Counted from the stretch's first letter, positions 23,467 through 33,798 are shown. The stretch: 64,000 nucleotides of DNA from Burkholderia sp. WP9 (GCF_900104795.1 NZ_FNTG01000001.1:4154001-4218000), one strand, 5' to 3'. Notes: generated by a model not told the origin, from the sequence alone. Made by a program: numbers and translations.

Positions 23467-23664
23467 TCAATGCGCGCTGTAATCCCCGCCAGGCGTCTCG
23501 TCCGACGACGCTTCCTGCTCGGATCCGCCAATCTTGTACTTCTCAGCGGCCCAGGCGCCGAGATCGATCTGCTTGCAGCGGTCAGAGCAGAAGGGGCGGA
23601 AGCGGTTTTCAGGTGTCCAGCGGACGTCCTTTCCGCAAGTGGGGCATTTGACGACAGTAGGCAT
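23467..23664 (-). CDS. yacG: DNA gyrase inhibitor YacG
   Basis: A 65-residue zinc-ribbon protein. In E. coli YacG binds GyrB and inhibits gyrase. The four zinc ligands are Cys7 and Cys10 (KCPTCGK) and Cys26 and Cys30 (FCSDRCK), followed by the conserved IDLGAWAAE stretch and an acidic tail. It lies in the usual pilB-pilC-pilD-coaE-zapD-yacG run. Confidence 0.95.
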   Translation of the reverse strand: MPTVVKCPTCGKDVRWTPENRFRPFCSDRCKQIDLGAWAAEKYKIGGSEQEASSDETPGGDYSAH

Positions 23665-23790
23665 ACGGTCAGGCAGTCAATCGCAAACGGAATAAGTAAC
23701 GAATATAGGGGCATTTCTCGCCGCTTTAAAGGCGTGCCCTTCCTTCGGTCCGGATTTACCCGGCAAACATGACAGGCTTGTGAGCGCTGG

Positions 23791-24591
<801 letters not shown>

Positions 24592-24740
24592 CTAATGCCG
24601 TGAGACTACCCTAGCAATCACGCACTTTTTCAGCGCGCTTTCGCAATTTTTTTCACGTGTTTCGGGCGGTTTTCAACGCGCTTTTGGCATGCGCGTCGCT
24701 GTGAAGTTCAACCGGGATTTCCCGAGGTGACGCGCCGGCC

Positions 24741-25343
24741 TCATGCTCCGGCAAGCGACAGATACACGCGATGCTGTGCGTCGACTTGCGCCTTGAGCGC
24801 GTGGAGCGGCGCGTTGTCGTTGTCGATCACGTCGTCGGCTGCGGTGAGGCGTGCTTCGCGCGTGGCCTGGCGGGCGATGATTGCCAGCACCTGTTCGCGG
24901 CTGAAATTGTTGCGGCTCATCACGCGCGAAATCTGCGTTTCCACGCTGCAATCGACCGTCAGCACGCGATTCACGCGGCTTTTCCAACTGCCGGACTCGA
25001 CCAGCAGCGGCACCACCACGATCACATATGGCCCTTGGGCCTCGCGCTGCTCACGTTCGGTCTCCGCACGAATCAGTGGATGCGTGATGGCCTCGAGGCG
25101 TTTGCGCGCGCTGTCGTCGCTGAATACGAGCGTGCGCATGCGGGCGCGGTCGAGCGAGCCGTCAGCGGCGACGAACGCCTCGCCGAACTCCGCGGCAATC
25201 TGCGGCATCGCCACGCCATGCGGCGCGGTGATGCGATGCGCGATCAGGTCGGTGTCGACCAGCGGCACGCCGTGCGCGGCAAACAGGTCGGCGACAGTCG
25301 ATTTGCCGCTGCCTATGCCACCGGTGAGTCCCACAACGAACAT
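24741..25343 (-). CDS. coaE: Dephospho-CoA kinase CoaE
   Basis: CoaE phosphorylates dephospho-CoA in the last step of coenzyme A synthesis. The 200-residue protein has the P-loop [12 protein letters not shown] near residues 5-16, [10 protein letters not shown] in the substrate lid region and VVPLLVESG in the core. It begins three bases after the pilD stop, so it is translationally close to the pilus genes, as in many betaproteobacteria. Confidence 0.96.
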   Translation of the reverse strand: MFVVGLTGGIGSGKSTVADLFAAHGVPLVDTDLIAHRITAPHGVAMPQIAAEFGEAFVAADGSLDRARMRTLVFSDDSARKRLEAITHPLIRAETEREQREAQGPYVIVVVPLLVESGSWKSRVNRVLTVDCSVETQISRVMSRNNFSREQVLAIIARQATREARLTAADDVIDNDNAPLHALKAQVDAQHRVYLSLAGA

Positions 25344-25346
25344 GCT

Positions 25347-26297
25347 TCAGCCTCCCAGAGCCAGATAAAGCGGTGTACCGAGAAACAGCGTCAGTGCGCC
25401 GCCTGCCGCGAGGAATGGCCCGAAAGGCAACGGCTCTTCGAAGCGCATGCGGCCACGCCATGTTGCCAGCAGTCCGACTACGGCGCCGGCCACCGCCGCG
25501 ATCAGCACGATCTGCGGCAGCGCCGCCCAGCCGAGCCACGCGCCGAGCGCCGCGAGCAGTTTGAAATCGCCGTAACCCATGCCTTCGACGCCGCGCACCA
25601 GGCGAAACAGCCAATGGACAACCCACAGCACCAGGTAGCCGAAGATCGCACCGAGCACCGCGTCGTGGAGATTCGCAAACATGCCGTTGAAGTTGACGAT
25701 GATGCCGGCCCACAGCAACGGCAGCGTCAACGAGTCGGGCAGCAGGTGGGTGTCGATGTCGATCGCGCTCATGGCGAGCAGCGCCGCGCACAGTCCGAAG
25801 GCTGCGAGCGCCGTGAGGGTTGGGCCGAACAGTGCAAGCGAGCCGGCCGCGAACCCCGCGCTAGCGATTTCGAGCAACGGATAGCGCAGGCTCACACGCG
25901 CCTTGCAGGTGGAACAGCGCCCGCGCAGCAGCACGTAACTCAGCACCGGCAGATTTTCCCACGCGCTCAATACGTGGCCGCAGTGAGGGCACGCGCTGCG
26001 CGGCACCCACAGGTTGTAGCGCGCCGGCAGGCCGTCCTGTTCCATCGGTTCACCGGCGGCCTCGCTGATTTCCGCTCGCCATGCGCGTTCAAGCATGATG
26101 GGCAGCCTATGCACGACCACGTTCAGGAAGCTGCCGATCACGAGGCCGAACACGATGGCAAACGTGATCTGCAGGCCCGTGGGCAAGCTGCCGAACGCGA
26201 AACCGAGACCGGTTGCGAAATGATCGATACGGCCGGGCAGTAAGCCCGGCAGCAGGCTGGAAGAGGTGTCTGGCACGAGAAGAGTTGTCGCCCGCAT
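25347..26297 (-). CDS. pilD: Type IV prepilin peptidase/methylase PilD
   Basis: PilD cleaves and N-methylates type IV prepilins and type II pseudopilins at the inner membrane. The 316-residue protein has the GxxxGSFLNVVVHRLP N-terminal domain, paired CxxC motifs (CPHC and CSTC) typical of bifunctional peptidase/methylases, and the two catalytic aspartates in AIDIDTHLLPD and MGYGDFKLL. Hydrophobic segments fit a polytopic enzyme. The first 40 or so residues before the first membrane span are poorly conserved, so the start is less certain. Confidence 0.94.
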   Translation of the reverse strand: MRATTLLVPDTSSSLLPGLLPGRIDHFATGLGFAFGSLPTGLQITFAIVFGLVIGSFLNVVVHRLPIMLERAWRAEISEAAGEPMEQDGLPARYNLWVPRSACPHCGHVLSAWENLPVLSYVLLRGRCSTCKARVSLRYPLLEIASAGFAAGSLALFGPTLTALAAFGLCAALLAMSAIDIDTHLLPDSLTLPLLWAGIIVNFNGMFANLHDAVLGAIFGYLVLWVVHWLFRLVRGVEGMGYGDFKLLAALGAWLGWAALPQIVLIAAVAGAVVGLLATWRGRMRFEEPLPFGPFLAAGGALTLFLGTPLYLALGG

Positions 26298-26324
26298 GGA
26301 TAAGGGATGGATTCGGCTGCGATC

Positions 26325-27554
26325 CTACACCACGTTGCCGAGTTGAATAATGGGAAGATACATCGCGATCACGAGGCCGCCGACCAGCGCGCCGAGCACG
26401 ATGATGACGAGCGGCTCGCACAGGCTCGACAGCGTGCCGATCTTCTCGTCTACCTGGCGATCGGCGAGCGACGCTACGTCGATCAACATGGTGTCGAGTG
26501 CTCCGGACTCCTCGGCAACCGCGATGGGCTGCACGACCTCGGGCGGGAAGCAGCGCGCCCCGCGCATGGCGGCCGCGAGCCGTTCGCCGCGCCGCAGCCG
26601 CGCGGCGATTTCCACGGTGGCGCGGTCGAAGAAGGCGTTGCCGGTGGCGTGAGTCAGTGAGTCGAATGCGTCGGCCAGCGGTGTGCCGGCCGATAGCAAC
26701 GTGCCTAGCGCGCGGCTCCAGCGAGCCGCGCACAGAGTGCGCAGCAGCGGGCCGGCAACCGGTATTGTCAGCGATACGCGCGCGAACCGGATGCGCGCCG
26801 CTTCGGAACGTCGCAGCAGAAATGTCGCTGCCGAACCGGCGGCGAAAGTCATGGCGAGTGCCGGTATGCTCCAACGCGCCACGCCGGACGACAACGCCAG
26901 CACGAATTGCGTCGGCGCGGGCAGTCTGGCGCCGAAGCCGTCGAAAATCTGCTTGAAGGTCGGCACGACCCACACGAGCAATGCGGCGGTAATCGCCATG
27001 GCAAGCACGAGTATCGCGACCGGATAGGTCAGTGCCGCGCGCACTTTCGCACGCTGCGCTGCGGCGCGTTCGCGGTCCTCGGCGATGCGAGCGAGGACGG
27101 CTGCGAGCGCGCCTGCTGCCTCGCCGACTTCGACCAGCTGGCAGTACAGCGCGTTGAACTGCGCGGGATGCCGCTGCAACGCCGCCGAAAAACGCAGCCC
27201 GCCGGTAATGTCGCGCGCTAAAGCGCCGACGATTCGCGGCATGCCCTGATGGCGAGAAGTCTGCGCTTGTGCGAGCAGGTCCAGCGCGGGCGCGAGTGGC
27301 AGGCCGGCGCGCAGCAGGCTGGCGAGTTGCCGGGTGAATAGCGTGATGTCCGCTGCGCGTGCGGTCGGGCGAGGTGCGGCGCCATGCGCCGTCAACTCGA
27401 TGACAAAGAGATGGTCGCGTTTGAGGAGCATGCGTGCGGTGGCCGCGTCCGGCGCAATGAGCGAGCCGCTTTTTCGCACGCCGTTGGCGTCGACGCCGCG
27501 CCATTTGAAACGCGTGTCGGCGGGCAACGGTCGATGGGTCGTGGCCAGGTTCAT
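26325..27554 (-). CDS. pilC: Type IV pilus inner-membrane platform protein PilC
   Basis: PilC is the inner-membrane platform on which the assembly ATPase acts. The 409-residue protein has two repeated type II secretion F domains, each with GGLRFSAAL/GERLAAAM-type signatures, and three hydrophobic segments. Its ATG overlaps the pilB stop by four bases (ATGA), which implies translational coupling. Confidence 0.94.
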   Translation of the reverse strand: MNLATTHRPLPADTRFKWRGVDANGVRKSGSLIAPDAATARMLLKRDHLFVIELTAHGAAPRPTARAADITLFTRQLASLLRAGLPLAPALDLLAQAQTSRHQGMPRIVGALARDITGGLRFSAALQRHPAQFNALYCQLVEVGEAAGALAAVLARIAEDRERAAAQRAKVRAALTYPVAILVLAMAITAALLVWVVPTFKQIFDGFGARLPAPTQFVLALSSGVARWSIPALAMTFAAGSAATFLLRRSEAARIRFARVSLTIPVAGPLLRTLCAARWSRALGTLLSAGTPLADAFDSLTHATGNAFFDRATVEIAARLRRGERLAAAMRGARCFPPEVVQPIAVAEESGALDTMLIDVASLADRQVDEKIGTLSSLCEPLVIIVLGALVGGLVIAMYLPIIQLGNVV

Positions 27555-28918
27555 GCGACCTCGGTGGCGGCGAGTGCTTCGGCGAGACTGGTAGTGCCGT
27601 CGCGCACACGCGCTAACGCCGCGTCACGCAGGGTGGCCACCTGTTCGGTCTGCGCGAGCCGCGCGAGTTCGTGCGTGCCGGCGCTGGCCACGATCAACTC
27701 GCGCATCGCATCGGAAACGGGCATAACCTGATGAACGCCGACGCGGCCCCGATAGCCGATGCCGTGGCACGCCGCGCATCCGCAGGCGGCGAACGGCTGC
27801 CAGCCGTCGAGTTGATGCTCACCGAAGCCCGCTGCCCGAAGCGCCGCCGCCGACTGCGGCGCAGGCACGCGGCACGCAGCGCAGAGGCGCCGCACCAGCC
27901 GTTGTGCGGTCACCATCCGCAACGCGGCCGCGAGGTTGTATGGCTCCACGCCGATATCGATCAGGCGCGCGACTGCAGCGGGCGCGTCGTTCGTATGCAG
28001 CGTCGACAGGACGAGGTGGCCGGTTTGCGCGGCTTTCACCGCGACGTCGGCGGTCTCTTCGTCGCGGATTTCACCAACCATGATGACGTCCGGGTCCTGG
28101 CGGAGAAAGGCGCGCAACGCCACCGCGAAGGTCAGGCCGGCTTTTTCGCGCACGCTGACCTGATTGATACCGGCCAACTGGATTTCGGCGGGATCTTCCA
28201 CGGAACACAGATTGCGCGCCTCGCCGTTGAGCAGATTCAGGAAGCAATAGAGCGACAGCGTCTTGCCACTCCCTGTCGGCCCCGTGACGAGCACGAGGCC
28301 GTGCGGCGCGCGAATCGCGGCGTCGACAGTTGCGCGTTGGCGCGCATCGAGTCCGAGCGAGTCGAGAGAAAGATTCGCGGGCAGCGCATCGAGTCTTCGC
28401 AGTACGAGCTTTTCGCCGAACAGCGTAGGCAGCGAATTGACGCGATAGTCCTCGACGCGGCCGGGCGAGGTGGAAATGCGCAGCCGCCCATCCTGCGGTA
28501 CGCGCCGCTCGGCGATATCCATGCGAGCGAGCACCTTCACGCGAGTAATGAAGGCATCGCGCAGATGCGCGGGCGGCCGCGGGATCTCGTGCAGCACGCC
28601 GTCGATACGCAAGCGCACGCGCCAGCCGTGTTCCGCCGGTTCGATGTGAAGGTCCGACGCGTTGCGGCGGGTGGCTTCCTGCAACGTGTCGGTCAGCAGA
28701 CGCACGGCGGGGGCGTCGTCGGAACTGGCGATAGTTGCTGCGCCAGCGTCGCGTGCGAATGCCTTCGGCTTTGCCTGGGCAGCGTTCTCGTGAGCGCTTG
28801 CGATGGGACGCGGCGACGGCGTCGCGGGTTGAATCGAAGCTTGCATGAGGGACCGGTGATGAGCCGCCTGTAGAACACGGACGGCTTCATCTTCCGGTAC
28901 GGCGGCGGGCGCCGCCAT
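27551..28918 (-). CDS. pilB: Type IV pilus assembly ATPase PilB (short N-terminus)
   Basis: A GspE/PulE-family hexameric ATPase driving pilus extension. The 455-residue protein has Walker A GPTGSGKTLSLY, the Asp and His boxes, and the zinc-binding CAAC...CAACHGIGYRGR motif. It is about 100 residues shorter than typical PilB, because the N-terminal MshEN regulatory domain is missing apart from a stub (EDEAVRVLQAAH). A stop codon lies in frame five codons upstream of the ATG, so the short form is not a start-choice artefact. Divergent promoter sequence should lie upstream of 28918. Confidence 0.92.
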   Translation of the reverse strand: MAAPAAVPEDEAVRVLQAAHHRSLMQASIQPATPSPRPIASAHENAAQAKPKAFARDAGAATIASSDDAPAVRLLTDTLQEATRRNASDLHIEPAEHGWRVRLRIDGVLHEIPRPPAHLRDAFITRVKVLARMDIAERRVPQDGRLRISTSPGRVEDYRVNSLPTLFGEKLVLRRLDALPANLSLDSLGLDARQRATVDAAIRAPHGLVLVTGPTGSGKTLSLYCFLNLLNGEARNLCSVEDPAEIQLAGINQVSVREKAGLTFAVALRAFLRQDPDVIMVGEIRDEETADVAVKAAQTGHLVLSTLHTNDAPAAVARLIDIGVEPYNLAAALRMVTAQRLVRRLCAACRVPAPQSAAALRAAGFGEHQLDGWQPFAACGCAACHGIGYRGRVGVHQVMPVSDAMRELIVASAGTHELARLAQTEQVATLRDAALARVRDGTTSLAEALAATEVA

Positions 28919-29012
28919 TCGGCCATTCGGCTAATGGCGCATGTTGCGCCTGTGTGCGATGCTGCTGTGTGTCGTATCTGGCTGTGTCGCTCAGACCGTC
29001 GCGCAATGTCGC

Positions 29013-30311
29013 TCAGCCGCGCAACACCTTGCCGGTTTTTGCGCGCACCGGCGGCCTGAACAGCTTGACGGTGCGAATCGCCTGATCGTCGCTGCGCATG
29101 ACTTCAAGTTTGACTTCGCCGATCTGCACGCACACGTCGCCGTCGGGAATGTCTTCGAGAATTTCGAGGATCAGGCCATTGAGCGTTTTCGGCCCGTCGG
29201 TGGGCAGCGTGAGATGCAGCCAGCGGTTCAACTCGCGAAGCGGCATGCTGCCTGCCACGATGCATTCGCCGTTCTCGTTCCAGCCACCGCGCGAATTGGC
29301 GCTACGCGGAATCGACGTGGTGAATTCACCGATCAGTTCCTCGATGATGTCTTCCGGCGTAACGAGGCCCTGCAACTCGCCGTATTCGTTGACGACCAGC
29401 GCCGTGCGATGACGGCTCTCCTGGAAGTATTGCAGCTGCTGGAACACCGGTGTGCCGCTCGGCACGAAGTAAGGTTCGGCCAGCAATTCGCGCAGCGTCT
29501 CGCGCTCGAGTTCCTGGTTGTGCAGCGCCGCCAGCGTCTTGCGTACGTGCAGCACGCCGAGCACCCGGTCGATATCGCCTTGATAGACGATCAGCTTGTT
29601 GTGATAGCAGGTCTCCAGCTGGTGCAGGATCTGTTCGAACGGCGCGTCGAAGTCGAGTGCCTCGATACGGCGGCGCGGGATCATCACGTCGTCGACGGAA
29701 ATGTTTTCGAGATCGAACAGGTTGAGCAGAATGCTGCGGTGCTTGGTCGGCATGAAGCTGCCGGACTCGAGGACGATGGTGCGCAGTTCTTCGGTGGACA
29801 GCCGCTGATCGTGGCCGCCTTTCGTATTGATGTGCAACACGCGCAAGATGCCGTTCGCGAACAGATTGACGAACCAGACGAGCGGTTTGGCGACGCGCAT
29901 CATCGGCGCGATCAGCAGGCTGGCCGGCAGGGCGACCTTTTCCGGGAACGTCGCGCCGATGATCTTCGGCGTGATCTCCGCGAACACGATAATCAGAAAC
30001 GCGACGATCCCGGTCGCGATCGACAGCACCAGGTTGTTACGTCCGAACGTGTGCAGCGCGATCGAGGTGGTGAGCACCGGAATGATCGTATTGAAGAGGT
30101 TGTTGCCGATCAGCACGACGCTTAGCAGTTGATCGGTGTGAGCGAGCAGACCCTGAGTGGTCTTTGCGCCGAGCGCATTCTGGTTGGCAAGATGTTTCAG
30201 GCGATGGCGATTGATCGCCATCATGGCCGTTTCGGAACTCGAAAAGAAACTCGAGCAGATGAGCAGCAGAAAGACGGCGCCGATCTGCGCCCATAAGGGA
30301 AGTTGTTCCAC
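29013..30311 (-). CDS. CorC/HlyC-family CBS-domain membrane protein
   Basis: A 432-residue integral membrane protein with an N-terminal DUF21 (CNNM) membrane domain, beginning VEQLPLWAQIGAVFLLL and containing SSFFSSSETAMMAINRHRL. A pair of CBS domains and a C-terminal CorC_HlyC domain follow. Family members are linked to magnesium/cobalt efflux or resistance. The GTG at 30311 is chosen because the further 50 upstream residues are Arg/Pro-rich and not membrane-like. The start remains uncertain. Confidence 0.88.
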   Translation of the reverse strand: MEQLPLWAQIGAVFLLLICSSFFSSSETAMMAINRHRLKHLANQNALGAKTTQGLLAHTDQLLSVVLIGNNLFNTIIPVLTTSIALHTFGRNNLVLSIATGIVAFLIIVFAEITPKIIGATFPEKVALPASLLIAPMMRVAKPLVWFVNLFANGILRVLHINTKGGHDQRLSTEELRTIVLESGSFMPTKHRSILLNLFDLENISVDDVMIPRRRIEALDFDAPFEQILHQLETCYHNKLIVYQGDIDRVLGVLHVRKTLAALHNQELERETLRELLAEPYFVPSGTPVFQQLQYFQESRHRTALVVNEYGELQGLVTPEDIIEELIGEFTTSIPRSANSRGGWNENGECIVAGSMPLRELNRWLHLTLPTDGPKTLNGLILEILEDIPDGDVCVQIGEVKLEVMRSDDQAIRTVKLFRPPVRAKTGKVLRG

Positions 30312-30464
30312 GCGTCGTGAAGGATAGGGGAAAGGATGGAGAGAATATAGCAGAGGGGCTTGCGCGAGCCGCCGGAGGTGGCGGCTGAAGACAGGACTGG
30401 CGGCGGCAGTGGCGCTGCTGGGCAAGCGCGGTTGTGAAGCGAAGCAATATGCGCGACCCAAAAC

Positions 30465-30496
30465 AAAAAACCGCCGAGCAAGCTGGGCGGTTTTTT
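30465..30496. terminator. Bidirectional rho-independent terminator
   Basis: The arms AAAAAACCGCC (30465-30475) and GGCGGTTTTTT (30486-30496) are perfect inverted repeats with an A-tract on one side and a T-tract on the other. It lies just downstream of the minus-strand tRNA-Pro fragment and was probably the terminator of the intact tRNA gene. Confidence 0.85.
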
Positions 30497-30521
30497 GAGC
30501 CTTGAACTAACAAGGCGAATC

Positions 30522-30566
30522 TGGTCGGGGTGAGAGGATTCGAACCTCCGGCCTCTACGTCCCGAA
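30522..30566 (-). tRNA. 3' fragment of tRNA-Pro(CGG): island attachment site
   Basis: Read on the minus strand, this 45-base stretch holds the anticodon loop TTCGGGA, the 3' anticodon stem CGTAG, the variable loop, the T arm with GGTTCGAATCC, the acceptor strand CACCCCG, and ACCA. It matches the 3' part of tRNA-Pro (CGG). The bases that should form the 5' anticodon stem do not pair with CGTAG, and no D arm or 5' acceptor (CGGGGTG) follows. It is therefore a partial copy, as left at the distal end when an integrase-mediated element enters a tRNA 3' end. An intact tRNA-Pro is predicted beyond the right edge. Confidence 0.8.
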
Positions 30567-30816
30567 TCCGGAGCCGTCACTTTTCGTAGCTGGATTCAAT
30601 ATAGTTCATGTCAATTAAATCAACAAGTTACGTGTTTTTGCGCGTAGCTTCGCGCAGGTAAACGCAGAGTTCGATGGCGCAGATTTGGCGCAGATTTTTT
30701 CTGTGTAGCACTCGGGCGATGCCTCGCTCGCGCCGAGGTGAGTTCGAAAATTTTAGGTTCATGCGTGTCGGCGGTCACGGTGGCTACACCGGACAGGTCC
30801 ACTGCGCGCAACGAAC

Positions 30817-31203
30817 ATGAACGACGGTAAATTTGAAATGCTGACGAAGGAAGACATTGCCACCATCCTGAAGGTTTCCTTGCGGACAGTGGAAAATTGG
30901 GTCGCTGACGGCTTGCTGCCAGCGCCTGGGACCATCGGAAGCCGCCGTCGCTGGCATTCTGGGGAGTTTTATGCATTCATTGAACAAAGGTACTTTCACC
31001 AGCGCGGCCAGCCATTGGCGCCTGCCGACGCAGCGGCCGGCGTCGCACACGAAGTTGAAGTAATTGGAGAGACACCTATGCCTGTCAAGAGAACTGCCCC
31101 TGAGAAACTGAATACGGTGAGACGTAGTAAGTCAAGCCTGCAGCCCGCAGTGAACCGGATGTCATCCAGAAGTGCGACAGACCTTGCGCGGCTGAACCAA
31201 TAA
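30817..31203 (+). CDS. Helix-turn-helix protein, MerR/excisionase-like
   Basis: A 128-residue protein whose first 60 residues form a winged helix-turn-helix of the excisionase/AlpA type (LTKEDIATILKVSLRTVENWVADG, then SRRRWHSGEF). The rest is a basic, low-complexity tail. Placement beside the tRNA attachment fragment suggests a role in excision or regulation of the island, but that is inference. Confidence 0.7.
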   Translation: MNDGKFEMLTKEDIATILKVSLRTVENWVADGLLPAPGTIGSRRRWHSGEFYAFIEQRYFHQRGQPLAPADAAAGVAHEVEVIGETPMPVKRTAPEKLNTVRRSKSSLQPAVNRMSSRSATDLARLNQ

Positions 31204-31590
31204 GCGAGACCGGGCAAAGAGGCGCCTAGGGTTGTCGGCATTGCCAGCCATCGCCTCGTCGTCGGCATGACGCCGAGAATGCATGTGCAGGTCAAGGTGC
31301 AGCCCTCGCTAGGGCATCTCCAACTGGCTGGCGCTTGCGTGGTGGCGAACTGAGCGGCTGCCGTCGGGGTGTCCTTAGTGATGTAGGTACGGGTGTTTGG
31401 CCACGTCTTTCCCTAGGACTCAAAGGTGAAAGCGCGGCAGGCTCTGTGTAGCGCCTGTATAAAAGTTGAACTGGCGGAGAAGGCGCGGGCGGCGACCGTT
31501 GCCATTTGGGCATTGGAAATTCAAAGACTGCCCCGATTTCGCCCCAATGACTTCGTCTTTAGAAAAGTTGCAGCAAGATTTCGTTTTATA
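31204..31590. other. Intergenic region, no gene seen
   Basis: About 390 bases without a supported coding region on either strand. Short open frames here have no recognisable domain. The region ends at a promoter-like sequence for the next gene. Confidence 0.6.
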
Positions 31591-31618
31591 TTGACGTTTA
31601 TTGGAAATCTTGTAGACT
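31591..31618 (+). promoter_or_regulatory. Sigma-70-like promoter of the HTH/dynamin-like gene
   Basis: TTGACG at 31591-31596 and TAGACT at 31613-31618 are spaced by 16 bases. They lie about 30 bases upstream of the ATG at 31648. The region is AT-rich compared with its surroundings. Confidence 0.55.
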
Positions 31619-31647
31619 TCCTCTCATCACACAGACGGGGATGAGTT

Positions 31648-33798
31648 ATGGACGACCAAGGGACCTTTAACGCCATTGAGCTTGGGCGTTATCTGATGCA
31701 GGTGCGTGAGCGTAGCGGTGTCAAACAAGGCGACCTCGCGAAGCGGGTGTCGCTCAGCCCTGCTGTCCTCTCGCGGATTGAGAGCGGCGAGCGGGCGGTC
31801 AGCGTGCAGGAAATTCAGGACATCCTTGAACAGCTTGCGACCCCCGAGGCCGAAGAGCTCTCTCGGGCGCTCGCGCGTGCGTGGAAGGTGTTGCCGCGCC
31901 CATCGCTTGACCATCCTGACCAGGAGTGCCTTTGGTTGGCAGAACAAGTCGCTGTCGAGTTGGCCGAACTGCGGGACAAACCGGACACGCCGCACGCTTT
32001 CGAGCGCCGACTGACTGAATACATCGAAGAGTTGAAGCGGGCGGCGGCGCTTTTGCTCAAGCGCGACCATCAAATTGCGCTAATCGGCAGTATCGGCATA
32101 GGCAAGTCGACGGCGATTTGCAAGATGACTGGTCTTGAGACGCCTCGCGAAGACGGGGCGATGATTCCCGTACTTGAGGTTGGCGGCGGGGGTGTTACCG
32201 TCTGTGAGGTTCATCTGCGCACAGGCCCCGAGTTTGGGGTCATCGTTGAACCGCGGAGTGACGACGAGATTCGCCAAGACGTCGCTGACCTTGCAGACCA
32301 TGTCCTCAAGGGAAGTGGAGGAGACGACGAGGATGGTCAGAGCGCATCTGAATCCCAGGGCATCTCAAAGGAGGTCGCCCGCGCATTGCGCAATTTGGCT
32401 GGACTGGCCGTGCAGCGGCCGAAGGGTCCGGACGGCAAGCGGACCACGGTTGACCCGGCAAAATCCCTCGCCGAAGAATTCCCTACGCAAAGGGAGTTCG
32501 TCGTCGAAGTTCTTACGCGCATGGAGTTGCATCGCCGTGACCGACGCGATGTCTGGTATGACAGCGCCTGCGGCAAGTCACCAAAAGCCTGGCTGCGCGA
32601 GACCTTTTCCGATATCAACAATGGTCGGCATCCCGAATTCACGCTACCGAAACGCATTGAGGTCGTTGTTCCGGAACAGCTATTGAAAGCGTCGGACCTA
32701 ACCGTCCGCATCATTGACACGAAGGGAATTGACCGAAACGTCGCGCGCCAAGACATCGAAGGTCATCTTGATGACCCGCACACGCTCGCGGTACTTTGCT
32801 CCGGATTTCCCAATGCGCCGGGAGCAGAGGCACGCCTACTTCTTGAGCGCGCAAAGGAAATTGGCATCCGCGGGTTGGAGGCCAACGCCGCACTGCTGAT
32901 TTTGCCGCGGCCGGGTGACGCGCTCGCGATGAAGGATGACGCGACCGGTATCCCGGTTGAAAACACGGAGGAAGGATATGAATTGAAGGCCGAGCAGGCT
33001 GCCATGGCCCTTGAACCTCTCGGCATGCAGCGGCTCGCAATTGGTTTCTACAATGCGAATGAAGACCTGTCCACGCGAGTTCAGGAATTCTTCATTGAGC
33101 GGCTCACGTACGCCCGCGATGTATTCCGCGACAGAATCCAGCAGGCTGTCACGGGAGGCCGTAGCCTGCTCAAAAATCACGGTGAAGAACGGGTTCGGGC
33201 AGTCCTCAGGGATGCCGGCGAGAGCCTGCGCGCTTGGACCCAAATTCACTCCAAGGTTCCGTCCGTAAGCGGTCACGTGCAGGAGAATCTGCTCGCTCAG
33301 ATTCAGAATGCTTATGCGGCGACGGTACGAGCATCCGTGCGTCGAGAGGGGGAGTGGCCGCAATTGAGCTATTCGCACCTAATTGGATTTGGCGCGCGTC
33401 GGCTGGCTGTGCTTGCACTAGGGAAAGCGGTTGAAGGCTTTGCCGAGCATTGCAAGATTCTGGCTGCAACTCCTCGGTACGCGGAGGCAGTTTCACTTCT
33501 CGCCCAGGCTGAACGTGTGCTTTCCGCGTCGTACGAGGAACTGCTGCGCAAAGCTCAATTGATGGGCCAGACCGAATTCAAGGACGCACTCCGGGCTGAC
33601 TCGTCCTTCTGGCAGGCATGCATCTCAGAATGGGGTAAGGGTTACGGGTATAAGACGCGTGTTGCCGAACATAACCGGGTATGGTTTGACGACGAAGCTC
33701 GGCGGACCATGGAAGCTGAGTTGCTCTCGCTCATCGAGCGTGAATGGACACGCGCGCTTCAAGGTGTTACGGACCTGCTGGAGCCCTCGGAATCTTAA
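31648..33798 (+). CDS. XRE-HTH / dynamin-like P-loop protein
   Basis: A 716-residue protein. Residues 10-63 are an XRE-type helix-turn-helix (GVKQGDLAKRVSLSPAVLSRIESGERA). A P-loop GSIGIGKST follows at 147-155, and a G3-like motif, IIDTKGIDRN, has Asp357 and Gly360. The remaining 300 residues are helical. This layout resembles dynamin-like or GTPase-type large P-loop proteins found in defence islands, but with a DNA-binding head. No membrane segment is evident. It stands alone under its own promoter. GTPase activity and any defence role are inference; nucleotide specificity is not clear because no firm G4 motif is visible. Confidence 0.7.
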   Translation: MDDQGTFNAIELGRYLMQVRERSGVKQGDLAKRVSLSPAVLSRIESGERAVSVQEIQDILEQLATPEAEELSRALARAWKVLPRPSLDHPDQECLWLAEQVAVELAELRDKPDTPHAFERRLTEYIEELKRAAALLLKRDHQIALIGSIGIGKSTAICKMTGLETPREDGAMIPVLEVGGGGVTVCEVHLRTGPEFGVIVEPRSDDEIRQDVADLADHVLKGSGGDDEDGQSASESQGISKEVARALRNLAGLAVQRPKGPDGKRTTVDPAKSLAEEFPTQREFVVEVLTRMELHRRDRRDVWYDSACGKSPKAWLRETFSDINNGRHPEFTLPKRIEVVVPEQLLKASDLTVRIIDTKGIDRNVARQDIEGHLDDPHTLAVLCSGFPNAPGAEARLLLERAKEIGIRGLEANAALLILPRPGDALAMKDDATGIPVENTEEGYELKAEQAAMALEPLGMQRLAIGFYNANEDLSTRVQEFFIERLTYARDVFRDRIQQAVTGGRSLLKNHGEERVRAVLRDAGESLRAWTQIHSKVPSVSGHVQENLLAQIQNAYAATVRASVRREGEWPQLSYSHLIGFGARRLAVLALGKAVEGFAEHCKILAATPRYAEAVSLLAQAERVLSASYEELLRKAQLMGQTEFKDALRADSSFWQACISEWGKGYGYKTRVAEHNRVWFDDEARRTMEAELLSLIEREWTRALQGVTDLLEPSES

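Noticed and set aside
30522..30602. A complete tRNA gene
   Set aside because: Only the anticodon loop, T arm and acceptor 3' strand are present; the 5' half does not fold or pair, so it is listed as a fragment.
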